64,000 nucleotides of DNA. Source: Juglans regia (Eukaryota > Streptophyta > Magnoliopsida > Fagales > Juglandaceae). Shown here in pieces: positions 1-10,580 of the stretch. The translations under genes were made by a program, and so were the position numbers. Location of the stretch: assembly GCF_001411555.2 (NCBI RefSeq), contig NC_049902.1, forward strand, positions 9,679,985 to 9,743,984, in the 5' to 3' direction. Each line of letters starts with the position of its first letter. Position 1 is the stretch's first letter. The notes under the pieces are model-generated. The model had not been told where the DNA came from. It saw nothing but the letters and a program-made list of their open reading frames with translations, and did no database searches.

Positions 1-521
1 TTCTCATCACAATGATAATAGAGGTCTTTTCTTCTTTTCTCATTCATTTGAGATGAAAAAATCTTCTTAATAGGAACACTGCCCTTCTGTATTCTAGCAC
101 TATCTCCCCCTACTTCAGAATGACCCTTATCCACATTTCCAAGATTGCTTCTCCATGACTTCCTCGAAGCCCACAAATATTCCTCTTAAATCTTTGCAAG
201 AACAAAGGCGACATTCAGATTAATAGGATTGAGCATTTGAACAAGCAATCGAATCTCATCCTTCAACCCACTCAGACAATCCTTTCAATCTGTTTGACAA
301 GGCTTCAAACTGTGTCTCGTAAACAACCACAAATGACATTTGCTTTAAACGAGTTAAGATCATCATAGGCCGTAGGGCCAAACCTCACTTGAAGGGCTTT
401 CACAAAGGAGTACCAACTTGTAAAAATTTCACAATCCACAGCATCTTGATACCACACAAGAGCCTTGCCTTCCATGTGAAAAGAGGCCATTAAAAGCCTC
501 TGGTTCACCGATGTTTGATGG
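1..521 (-). pseudogene. Ty3/gypsy gag, C-terminal part (element A)
   Basis: Minus-strand translation gives NQRLLMASFHMEGKALVWYQ, then FTSWYSFVKALQVRFGPTAY and, frame-shifted, YETQFEALSNRLKGLS and LKDEIRLLVQMLNP. These are hallmarks of the plant Ty3/gypsy gag domain (Retrotrans_gag). The stretch toward position 1 still reads like gag (LAKIQEEYLWASRK), so the rest of gag-pol should lie left of the window. The start of this gag is at 3158-3507. A LINE at 522-3157 separates the two parts. Stops and frameshifts show it is dead. The same gag family recurs at 63.0-63.9 kb. Confidence 0.85.
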
Positions 522-3157
522 AATTTTTTTTTTTTTTTATAAGTAAGAGATAAATATTATATATATGAATGAAATAGGCATAGCCCATGTACATAGGAAG
601 TATACAGAAAAACATCTAAATACATTCTATATGCGATAAATAAAAGACAAGGAATCATGGACATTGCCCCCCTGCAATACAATAGCGGAAAGCCAAGACA
701 ATAAAGTATGAAAGAAAAAATTCTTCAACTCGGCCAATGTGCGTTCCTTATCTTCAAAGCAGCGCGCATTCCTTTCCATCCAAATACACCACATGATGCA
801 CAACGGAATCATCTTCCACACCGCTGCCACTTGATGACAGCCCTGCATCTTCCTCCAACAACCCAATAGATCCACCACCCTCATAGGCATAACCCAAGCA
901 ACATCAACCCTTTGAAAGATCTCATCCCACAAGACCCTTGTTACCTCACAATGTAGTAAGAGATGGTCTACCGATTCTCCATTCTTTTAACACATGTAGC
1001 ACCAATCTATGACTACGCATTCTCTCTTCCTCAAGTTGTCCATGGTCAAGATCTTCCCAAGAGCGGCACTCCAAACAAAAAATGCTACTTTAGAAGGCAC
1101 ATAAGACCTATAAATAGTCTTCCAAGGAAACGGAGAATGATCTTGTGTTGTCAAGATGTTATAATACGCCTTCATTGTGCATAGCTTGTGATTATTAGAC
1201 TTCCACTTCAATCTATCTCGCTGTGCTATAGGGGTCCCCATAGAATATAGTGAGCTGAAAAATTCTGAAACAATAGATAATTCTCAGTCGTGAAAATCCC
1301 TACTAAAGAGAATGTTCCACTGATACGAGCCATGAGAAAATAACCACACATCCGCCACTGATGCCTCCTATTAACTGCAATGTGATATACGGCTGGAAAA
1401 GCCCTTTCCAAAGCTTGAACTCCACACCACATGTCCCGCCAAAAACTTATTCGATTGCCCTCACCAACCACAAAACGGATTTGATTTGCAAAGCATAGCC
1501 ACCCCTTCCTTATAAACTTCCATAACCCAACACCATACCCCCCTCTCACTTCGTTGGAACACCAACCACCCCTAGTGACACCATATCTAGCGTCAACAAT
1601 TTCCTTCCACAATGATCCCTCCTCTAAATAATATCTCCAAAGTCATTTTCCAAATAGAGCTTTATTAAAAGTTCTCAAGTTACACACTCCCAATCCCCAT
1701 GCACAACTGAGGCACAAACTGTTTTCCAGCTAACTAGATGAAAATTCTTCTCCTCCCCCATGCCTCCCCATAAGAACGCTCTAAATAGTTTCTCCATCGT
1801 ACTCACCACCCCTGCAGGCATAGGAAACAAAGATAAAAAGTATGTGGGGAGGTTAGTGAGAGTACTCTTAATAAAAGTGAGACGGCCCCCTTTTGATAAA
1901 TACACATGTTTCCAACCAACCAACATTTTCTCTATCTTCTCCACCACCCCATCCCAAATAGCTCTATTTTTAAAAGTAGCTCCCAACGGAAGGCCCAGAT
2001 ATTTCATTGGGAAAGAAGACACCTTACAATCCAGAAAACTTGCTAAACTGAGGATATTAGGGACCGTACCCACAGGAACCATCTCAGACTTGCCAAGGTT
2101 CACCTTGAGCCCTGACACTGCTTCAAAGCAAAGTAACAAAGCTCGTAGAGTTTGGATTTGGCTCTTATTAGCTTCGCAAAAGACTAAAGTATCATCTGCA
2201 AAAAAAAAATGTGAGATGATAGTAGGGCCCCCAGAGCCATTGCCCACCTGAAAACCAGCTAAAACCCTCCCCCAACAGCAGCCTGCACCATCCTACTTAG
2301 AGCCTCCATAACTATAACAAATAAAAGTGGAGATAGAGGATCTCCTTGTCGCAGTCCTCGTGAACTATAAAAAGAACCAGCAGGTGTGCCGTTGACTAGA
2401 ACTGAGAACCGGGCCGTTGAAATAGAATGACGCATCCATGAAATCCACTTAACCCCAAAGCCACACCTCTCAAGCAGATATAAGAGGAATTCCCAGTTCA
2501 CATGATCATACGCCTTCTCCATGTCAAATTTGCAAAGAACCCCTGAGCCTCCCTCCTAAAGTCTGTGGTCCAAGCACTCATTTACAATGAGTACCGAATC
2601 AAGAATTTGTCTCCCTCGAATAAATGCGTTCTGAGACTTAGAAATAATATGCTCCAACACCGGGCTAAGCCGGTTGGCAAGAACCTTCGCAATAATCTTA
2701 TACACGCTACTAACCAGGCTTATTGGACGAAAGTCCTCAATAGTCGAAGCCATGTGTTTCTTAGGAATGAGAGCAATAAAGGTCGCATTAAGAGATTTTT
2801 CAAACTTTTGGAAAGAGTGAAATTCACTAAAAACCTGCATTACATCACCTTTCACAATATCCCAACAAGTTTGAAAGAAGCCCATTGAGAAACCATCCGG
2901 ACCCGGTGCTTTATCCTTAGCCATACCAGAGATGACCTTGTAAATCTCTTCTTCAGTAAAAGATCTCTCCAGAACACTCGCACTCTGCGAGTCAATTGCC
3001 TCAAAAGGCAAGGTATCAAGCTTCGGCCTCCAAGAAGCCGATTCTGTGAGAAGGGTCTCATAATAGTGTACTATGTGATTTTCTAACTCGGGAGGAGAAG
3101 AAATCACCTAAGAGCCTAACTGGAGCAACTCAATAGCATTGTTACGCCGATCCATCC
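522..3157 (-). mobile_element. LINE (L1-type) inserted in gypsy gag, 5'-truncated
   Basis: Read on the minus strand, this is a non-LTR retrotransposon from mid-ORF2 to a poly(A) tail, seen as a T run at 524-538. Domains in order: RT start with KDKAPGPDGFSMGFFQ and SQNAFIRGRQILDS (3107-2559); an in-frame TAG at 2556-2558; RT continuing with [15 protein letters not shown] and [14 protein letters not shown] (2522-2259); a frameshift; RT with FADDTLVFC (2247-1675); a LINE C-terminal region (1612-1226); and the zf-RVT region KVAFFVWSAALGKIL (1241-987), followed by WDEIFQRVDVAWVMP (932-627). The 5' end is cut inside the ORF, at a sequence reading RRNNAIELLQ. At least one stop and several frameshifts make it inactive. 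I did not find a clear target-site duplication. Confidence 0.92.
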
Positions 3158-3507
3158 GATAGGGTTGGTTCCATCAAAGTGGGGGAAATCCAATCTAACC
3201 CCTCTTGGCAATGATCCCCTTTCCTCTTGATTCATCCCTCCACCCCATAAAACCCTTCCTCATGATTCATATCTCTACCCCCACAAGAACCATTAGGGAC
3301 AGAATTAACTTGATGACTTTCTACCAAAGACCTAATCATATCAGTGAGTTGGTATGAGTTGCCTGTAATTCCACGAATCGCATGATTATGCTCCTCCAAT
3401 TGCTTCAAAATACCTTCTTGCTGCCTCAGTGAACCTTTCTGTTGCGCCTTCAAGGCTGCTGATCGCGTGTTTTCTGCCATGAGAGGATCAGCCTCTCTGA
3501 CACCAAT
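3158..3507 (-). pseudogene. Ty3/gypsy gag N-terminal part and PBS (element A)
   Basis: The minus strand codes a Glu/Gln-rich N-terminal gag segment (MAENTRSAALKAQQKG, LKQLEEHNHAIRGI), followed by the conserved VRLDFPHFDGTNPIGWI. The LINE interrupts it directly after GWI. The gag resumes beyond the LINE poly(A) tail as HQTSVNQRLLMASF. Next to the LTR, at about 3493-3506, the minus strand reads TGGTGTCAGAGAG. This resembles the initiator tRNA-Met primer-binding site of plant LTR elements and fits priming of minus-strand DNA. Orientation and spacing agree with the LTR at 3508-4042. Confidence 0.8.
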
Positions 3508-4042
3508 TGTTACGGGTCTACTTATCTCCAACACAGTCACCAAAATTCAGAACAAAGAAATGCAAGAAAACTCAAGAAAACAATTCAAGAACTCAAGAAC
3601 AGAGCCAAGAAAGCAATTCTCATTTCTTGGAAGAGATTTTTGAGTAATCTCCAAACACCAAAAGAATCCACAACATCCAGAATGAAAGATACACTTCACT
3701 AGTTCAAGCTTTATATCTACGGCTACTAACCAGTGAAATGCACCGTTTATTACAAACATTACATCAAATACGCAACCATTTTATTAAGTCCTCTGCAACC
3801 CCATACACTACCTAAACGCACCGCTTCATTAACACATGCACGTCCTATTTTTTTCAACACAAGCCTTCCTTCCTTCTTCATCAAAAAGCACCGTTCTATT
3901 TAAATGCCACACACCGTTTTGCCACCTACAGTTAATTCTGTTATCCTTCCTTTCATTTCCCAGCTAATTCCTTCTCTCCACCAGAACCCTTTACAAAAGA
4001 TGAGCTTAAGAAGTATGCCACCAATATACTCGTGTGTCAACA
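3508..4042 (-). repeat. 5' LTR of Ty3/gypsy element A
   Basis: About 535 bp bounded by TGTTGACA (minus-strand start, 4042) and CCGTAACA (minus-strand end, 3508), the expected TG...CA ends. The PBS-like sequence abuts its 3' end and gag follows. The partner LTR should lie left of the window, so LTR divergence cannot be measured here. Boundaries are inferred from the termini and not from a pairwise match. Confidence 0.65.
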
Positions 4043-6579
4043 ACCCCTAAGAGTGCTCACCAATAAAGACTCTTTAAAAGAGCATAGCATAGATCTACTC
4101 AATTATCAGAATAAAAATGGAAACTGAAAAAACAGAGAGAGAAAAGCACAAATTTAACTGAACTATGGGAATTGAATGTTTCAAATTGCCTTTCTGATAG
4201 CATCTGAAGCTCAAACATTACAAGCCCATCGTCATGAAACACGCCATTGGAAACAAGGGATCATGGAAGGGATGCGGTAACATTAGACTTAAAATAAAAT
4301 AGTCGGGAAATGATATAAAGAGTATCCATGTGTTGTTAGATGTTGATTGTACGTGGCCAAATTGGCACCTTTTACTGGAAAGGGATTGTCTTGTTCAGCC
4401 TCCCTAATTTTGTTTTTCAGATTTTTCCTCAACCTTTTTCTGCTGTTTTTTTGTAATTATCTTCAGAATGATCCCAGTCAAATTGTTGGACTCATAGGAA
4501 AAGTTAGCCATTGCTATTATGCCGAAGGAATCTGGCAGCCATTTTTATGAGGAAAAGGAAAAACTACAACTTAACCAACATATTCCATTTAGCAATCACC
4601 CCTTCGATTCCCCACGTCACAGAAACATGTTTAATGCTAAAAGCTTATGGCTTTACATCCAGTTTATAGCTCAAATTTGGACAGGCCCAGAAGCCAAAAG
4701 GTTCAGATACCCCAAAAGCCAATATAGAAACAAAACAAGCAGAGAAAGAAACGCTTTCAAAGTAACCCCGACAGCCACTATAGCAAATGTAATAGAAAAG
4801 CTACCGACCACACACACAAACATGCAGAGACCTTTGGGCAAAGAATAAGCAATTTCTTCGCGAATGGTGATGCCTGGTGGTGAAGAAAAAGCTAGAGACT
4901 TCATGAGGCGTGAAGGAATCTGCTGCATGTTTTTTAGCATAAAAGGAACGAGTTATTGAGCGGTGCATTGCACATTTTCCATCGATGTGTGTATATCCAG
5001 TGTTTTGATACCGTTTAGGGTGTCGATGGGTGGCCCATTGGCGCTTACCCGAAAACCTGGTGTACATTATCCAACTAGGTCCGCTCCTCAGCGGTAAGTT
5101 GTAACCATCGTCTAATAAATTATGAAAAAACAATTATATTTCATCTTTACAGGTCACACATCATATATTTTTTATTTATTTTTTTTCTTCTTATTAAATG
5201 TGTTTTATTTGAATGATGAGTAAAAGAATTCAATAAATTTATAAAGAATAAAACAAAAAAATAAAAAAATTTAAAAAAAATATATATGATATGTGAAAAT
5301 GATGAATAATAAAATTCAATTATAAATAATAGTGAAATATGAAAATGATTTTATTACCACTCTTATATCTATTTTAAAACTCTTTCAAATTGATGGTAGT
5401 TTTGTACGTCTTAAGAATTTCTTTTAATGAAGTAGCATGATTGTATTGATTGATTATAAAATGAGTTATAAAGTAATTGTAAAAAAGTTGTAGGGTATCA
5501 TTCCTCAGTAAAATAATTTGAGTGAAATATTTTATTGAATTTTGGAAAAAAAAAAAAAGAGAAAAATTAAATAAAAATATTAAAAATTTAAAAAAATTGT
5601 TTAAATATGATTTTTAATATAATTTTTTTAAAAATTTATAAAAATTGTACTGAATTTTAGGTTTGAATAAAGATTATGTAATAATTAGATGAAAAAGTTT
5701 AAAATTTGAAATTAAAATATGTTTTATATTTAAATAATATTAGGAAATGAAATTTTGAGGATTCTTGTAGTGTTCAAACATGCCCTTAAGACCTTTTGCG
5801 AAACAAGAAATCAATATTTTTCAAGTTCAGTCGAAATTTTTTTCAATTTGAAAAAAAAAAAACACAAAAACCAAAACAAATTTCACAAAAATCAAAAACA
5901 AAAACTACCTTTATATTCAAATAATTTTTCAACTTCACTTATTCATTATTACAAATTCCAATAGAAAACATATTTTAAAAAAAATAAATTTATTTAAAAT
6001 TTCTTATATACTTTTACAAAACTCAATAAAACGGTACATCTCAAAACATCTTAAAGCATATTTAAATAGTAGTACTATATCTACTTATAATTTTACTTAT
6101 ATGACTCATTTTGTCAGATAAATAATGTTATATATAATCATGAGTTGTGCAAGATCCATGCACTCTTTTTGAAAAATGATATTTGCATTCATAGAATGCG
6201 TAAACGCTGCGTATTCCTTTTGAAAATATTAAGTAAATATGAGGTCCATATGACAAAATTGATTTTTTAATGATAAATATCACTTTTGTTTAAAAAAAGT
6301 GCGCAACGTTTACACAACCCAAACTTTCGATTATTTCCTCCCAAACTCCGCATATCTTCTCTCTCTCATTCTCTTGTTATATGCTCACTCTCGATTATTT
6401 GTAATTCAATGTTTTGTCGTGCCGCCGCCTTTCACCCAACCACCAATCACTCTCCTTTGAATTTGGATCTCCTAATCTCCTAAAATCCCATATTCGAACT
6501 ATAAATAATTTGGACATGAGTGTAAAAGATTGGGTACAGAGTTTTAGAATCTCCACTCTTCCTTGTCCGCAATTTCACA

Positions 6580-6610
<31 letters not shown>

Positions 6611-6937
6611 TCACTTTGCCTCAATGTCTCCCCACAATGCATGGCATTACATTCATTTCTCAAATCGAGTTACCATATCATCTACGCTAAGCCACTCCAT
6701 CTATCTAAGAAATTTGCCATGCATTGTTAGAAAAGTGCAAGTGCTTCACAAAATGCTAATGTTAATGTCACTCAATGTGTTGTGTTTTAAATTTTTTAAA
6801 CTAGCAACTTTCCCAGATTATAACTATGTCCTCACTTACAATCTTGTACCTAATATTTAGGGCTAAAGTTAAACTAAAATGTATGTATCCAAATTTTTGT
6901 CCTCATACCTAACATTTAGGGCTAAAGTTAAACTCGA
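4043..6937. other. Non-coding spacer, AT-rich from about 5.1 kb
   Basis: I recognise no gene here. The DNA from ~5140 to ~6300 is strongly AT-rich with many A/T homopolymers. A CT microsatellite lies at ~6583-6612. One 89-codon minus-strand ORF is noted separately. Around 6150-6310 there are two related strings (GCGTAAACGCTGCG and the reverse complement of GCGCAACGTTTAC) that could be remains of a MITE; this is weak. Confidence 0.5.
4671..4940 (-). CDS. Hypothetical small hydrophobic ORF (89 codons)
   Basis: I do not recognise this ORF. Its first ~35 residues are polar and include SRLMKSLAFSSPPG. Residues ~36-82 are strongly hydrophobic and could form two membrane segments separated by a short break. 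No upstream exon, TATA box or homologous family is evident. It lies between a dead retrotransposon and AT-rich spacer. It may be a chance ORF or a gene remnant. Transcript evidence would decide. Confidence 0.2.
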   Translation of the reverse strand: MLKNMQQIPSRLMKSLAFSSPPGITIREEIAYSLPKGLCMFVCVVGSFSITFAIVAVGVTLKAFLSLLVLFLYWLLGYLNLLASGPVQI

Positions 6938-7533
6938 ATGTATGTATTCACTCAGTTTAACAAAGAGATATTTAAGTCTACAAATCCTATTGTAGAGAAT
7001 ATAGCTGCTTGCCTTGAGTCAATTGCACCAAGTATCACATTATCTATGAATGCAGAACTAGAAAGAGAATTCACAGCAGAAGAAGTTGAGGCATCAATGA
7101 AACAAATAACACCACTCAAATCCCCAGGGCCTAATGGCTATGGGGTTTGTTTCTATCAATCCCATTGAAACAAAGCGGAGAAGGAGGTATGTTAAGCTAT
7201 CTTGAGTTTTTTAAAGGGAGAAGGTTAGATGTGAGAAGTAACTTTACTTATCTAGCTTTAATTCCAAAAGTTAATAATCATTCTATTGTAAGTGAGTTCA
7301 AACCAATAAGTTTATGTAATGTTCTTTACAAACTTGTATCAAAGGTATTAGCCAATAGATTAAAAAATGTCCTACCCTCTATTATTTCAAGTAGCTAAAG
7401 TGCATTCATCTCAAGAAAACTCATAACAGATAATATCATAGTGGCATACGAGACTTTGCATACTATGAAAATTAGACAGAAAGGAAAGCAAGGTACTATG
7501 GCCCTCAAACTTGACATTTCAAAAGCTTGTGTA
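6938..7533 (+). pseudogene. LINE reverse-transcriptase fragment
   Basis: The + strand reads through the N-terminal part of a LINE RT: STNPIVENIAACLESIAPSI, FTAEEVEASMKQITPLKSPG with PGPNGYG, then frame-shifted FTYLALIPKVNN, EFKPISLCNVLYKLVSKVLA, an in-frame TAG within SSS*SAFISRK, and MALKLDISKA. It then stops abruptly and passes into unrelated AT-rich DNA. The catalytic YADD region is absent. It belongs to a different LINE subgroup from the copy at 0.5-3.2 kb, because here the motif is PKVNN...FKPISLCNV while that copy has PKKH...FRPISLVSS. It is truncated at both ends and inactive. Confidence 0.85.
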
Positions 7534-8439
7534 ACATACGGACCAGAAAATAATAATAATAATAGATAAATAAATAAATAAAATTGGGACAATAAATAAT
7601 GTAACTTTAGTTTAGTTCTTTCTTAATTGCTAGACATTTTAAATTTTGAATAGTATTATTCTTTACATATAAATGGATAAACGCGGTCAAATATCGAGTT
7701 AGAATTTTCTTTCTAAATTATAAGTTTAGATTTTATTAAGTTTGAATCTAAATCCATTGATCAAGCTTCTCTTGAAATTTACTACCAACTGTTATCTAAA
7801 GCTTTGCCGCTTCTAAAAATCTTAGTCATTGATCGGATAAATTTTACACGTCTATTTTATCCCCAGATTTCCAATGCTAGATCATCTTATAAAAAATAAT
7901 CAGACAACCCCAACGGATCTGCAAACAGTCCACATCATGCACAACTTCATCAAGTCGATTTTTCCCTTATACACTTTGAACATCAAACTCTCGTAAACTA
8001 AGCCATTATTTGACTCCAAATCAAATACATCCAACAATCTCTTCCGTCTATATATACACCTCCTTTCCTTTGCAATTCTCAAGATACAACAACTCAAATC
8101 TCATAGCAAGCCTCCACCATCTCCTCAGCCCAACATTGTTTAACATCTTCTCTATTCCCTCAAAACTTCTATTGCCACTGTCAATCTCGGTTGAGCCACC
8201 CAGATCCACCACATTTTCCCTCACTTTTGCCGTCATAGTCTTCGATTGGATTTTTAGCCGTCGCAGGCCTCTCCCCTCTCGGTAAGTTCTCGGACCTACT
8301 CTCTCCCTATTGATTTCTTCTTCTCTCACTTTTCTCTCACAACTTTTTCCCCCTTTCTCTATTTCTCTCTCACCGAATACTATTGAGTTTCAATTATTTT
8401 CTTTAGAAAAAGAACTAGTAGCCTACTGTTAATGCCTTA
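7534..8439. other. Spacer with a possible promoter and orphan first exon
   Basis: TATATATA at ~8048-8055 is followed by a pyrimidine-rich leader, a short open frame to ~8282, and a good splice-donor string GGTAAGTTC at ~8280. This is the architecture of a plant promoter plus 5' exon, but I find no downstream exon or recognisable protein. It may be a gene remnant or a captured fragment. Everything else in the interval is AT-rich with no recognised feature. Confidence 0.2.
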
Positions 8440-9195
8440 ATTTACACAAGAAACCGAAAGAGATGAAAGAATTATCTCCGGCCCACAATGATAGTTCGGG
8501 TTTTGATACGATACCCTTTGCATTTATCCATATGATAAATAATAAATAAGTCAATAAAAGTAAATGAAGAGAGACACATGGATTTACGTGATTCAGCATG
8601 ATGCCTACATCCACGGGTTGTTTGGGGATGAAATCCACTATAATTGATGCTTTTACAATCTCTTATGGCCTCACATATCTCACAATACAATAGGAGAACT
8701 TAGGGAAGATCATTTGGCATTGTAGTAGAGTTTGGGGTAGGGAGCTTCTGTGGAGAGATCGTGTGTAGAGAGCTTGTCGAAAGTCCGTCCGTTATGTGGG
8801 AGATCTCCTCATATTTCTTTGGAGTGATTGCCTTGCGAAAGATTTCTTTTTAGGACTCTGAGTCCCTTTCCTTTTAAGAGTCTATGTGTATATTCTTTTA
8901 GGAGTTTGAGTCAACTTATCCTATATCTTCTTGGTTTTATCTCTTAGCTTGACTTTTGGTCCTATCTTGAAGCTAAATTATAGGCTATTGATTTAATCCC
9001 TACAAATGCTCGCGATTCTTAAGGGCGATTCGTTGTACAAGAAGGCCTTGAGAATCTTCAAGTCAATAATTTGTATAATAAATTTTGAAAATTGGTCACT
9101 GGTTTCCTGTTTGGTCCTTGGTTTACTGTTCGGTCCCTATTTTCTATTTGTTTTGTGCTAAGCAGTGAGGAGCTCAGCTTAGAGAGATAGGCGGT

Positions 9196-9341
9196 AGGTG
9201 TACTTGATCGTATTAGGTGTGAGCGTGGAGCTCTACTTTGGTGGGAGATGTACTCAACCGCATTAGGTGTGAGCATGGAGCTTTGCTTTGGCGGAAGATG
9301 TACTCAACCGCAGTAGAGGTGAGTGCGGGGCTCGGTTTGAG
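9196..9341 (+). repeat. Minisatellite, ~50 bp x 3
   Basis: Three successive units begin near 9196, 9246 and 9296. Each contains a version of GATGTACTCAACCGCATTAG followed by GTGAGCATGGAGCT and CTTTGG. The first and third units have drifted most. It sits just before the larger 79-bp array. Confidence 0.85.
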
Positions 9342-9724
9342 TTTGTTTGTTTATTTGTGTAGATGTTTGCCTGAGAGATTATTTATTGTCGGCGAAGAGT
9401 GCATATTTCCATGAATTTTTTTATGTATATTTTTATGATCATTTTTGCTTTTGTTGGTAGTAGTGGATTTTCTACCCCTTGGTGTAAATTGTTGTTGGTG
9501 TTCTCATTTTTCTATTTGTTTGTAGGAACTCGTGCTTAAGTGGTCAGGGTGCCCGTCGACCCCCTAGATCCATCTTAGGCTGTTTTTGAGACCGTCGACT
9601 CGTTCCCGAAGGACACCCTCGTGAGGCGGTTGTGGAGCTTGGTGGCTCGTTCCCGAAGGTAACATGCCAGCGGTAGTTATGACGTGAGCATAAACACTCA
9701 ACGTTTGCTGGAGAAGTGCACCCC

Positions 9725-10580
9725 GAGTCTTTGGACTCGACACTGGTGACTAACTGTAGAGGTTGTAGGGTCTTTTGATCTACATGCTTGTTGAGTGCAC
9801 TGCGAGTCTTTGGACTCGACACAGGTGGCTAATTGTAGATGTTGTGGGCTCTTCTGACCTCCATGCCTGTTGAGTGCACCGCGAGTCTTTGGACTCAATA
9901 CTGGTGGCTAACTGTAGAGGTCATGGGGTCTTTTGACCTCCACGCTCGTTGAGTGCACTGCGAGTCTTTGGACTTGACACTAGTGGCTAACTATAGAGGT
10001 CTTGGGGTCAACTGTAGAGGTCATGAGGTCTTCTGACCTCCATGCCCATGAATTGCACCGCGAGTCTTTAGACTCGACACTAGTGGCTAACTGTAGAGGT
10101 CGTGGGGTCTTCTGACCTCCACCCCGTTGAGTGCACTGCGAGTCTTTGGACTTGACACTAGTGGCTAGCTGTAGAGGTCATGGGGTCTTCTGACATCCAT
10201 GTACATGCATTGCACCATGAATTTTTGGACTCGACACTAGTGGCTAACAATAGAGGTTGTGGGGTCTTTTGACCTCCACGACTATTGAGTGCATTGCATG
10301 TCTTTAGACTCGATATTGGTGGCTAACTATAGAGGTCGTGGGGTCTTTTGACCTCCACGCCCATTCGTTGTATCTTGAGTCTTTGGACTCGACACTGGTG
10401 GCTAGCTGTACAGGACGTGGGGTCTTCTGACCTCCACGCCTGAGTGCACCGTGAGTCTTTGGACTCAACACTGGTGGCTAACTGTAAAAGTCATACTTTG
10501 GTGAGGTCGTTGTTCATCGCAAGTCTAGGGACTCGACTTTGGTGGGACCATTGCTCACCGCGAGTCTAGGACTCAACTTT
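9725..10580 (+). repeat. Minisatellite, ~79 bp x about 10
   Basis: Units are anchored on GAGTCTTTGGACTCGACACT, beginning near 9725, 9804, 9883, 9962, 10062, 10140, 10219, 10298, 10377 and 10453. Most spacings are 78-79 bp. The 100-bp spacing after 9962 reflects a partial internal duplication of the CTGTAGAGGTC part. Each unit also carries GGTGGCTAACTGTAGAGGTC and GACCTCCACGCC. Within the unit, GAGTCTTTGGACTC is a near-palindrome, and GAGGTC...GACCTC forms a second inverted pair. Degenerate units trail to ~10580. Confidence 0.95.

Noticed and set aside
1760..2251. 163-codon + strand ORF
   Set aside because: It is antisense to the LINE reverse transcriptase, which explains the region better.
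9700..10500. CRISPR-like array
   Set aside because: The repeats are contiguous 79-bp units without unique spacers, in a plant genome; it is a minisatellite.
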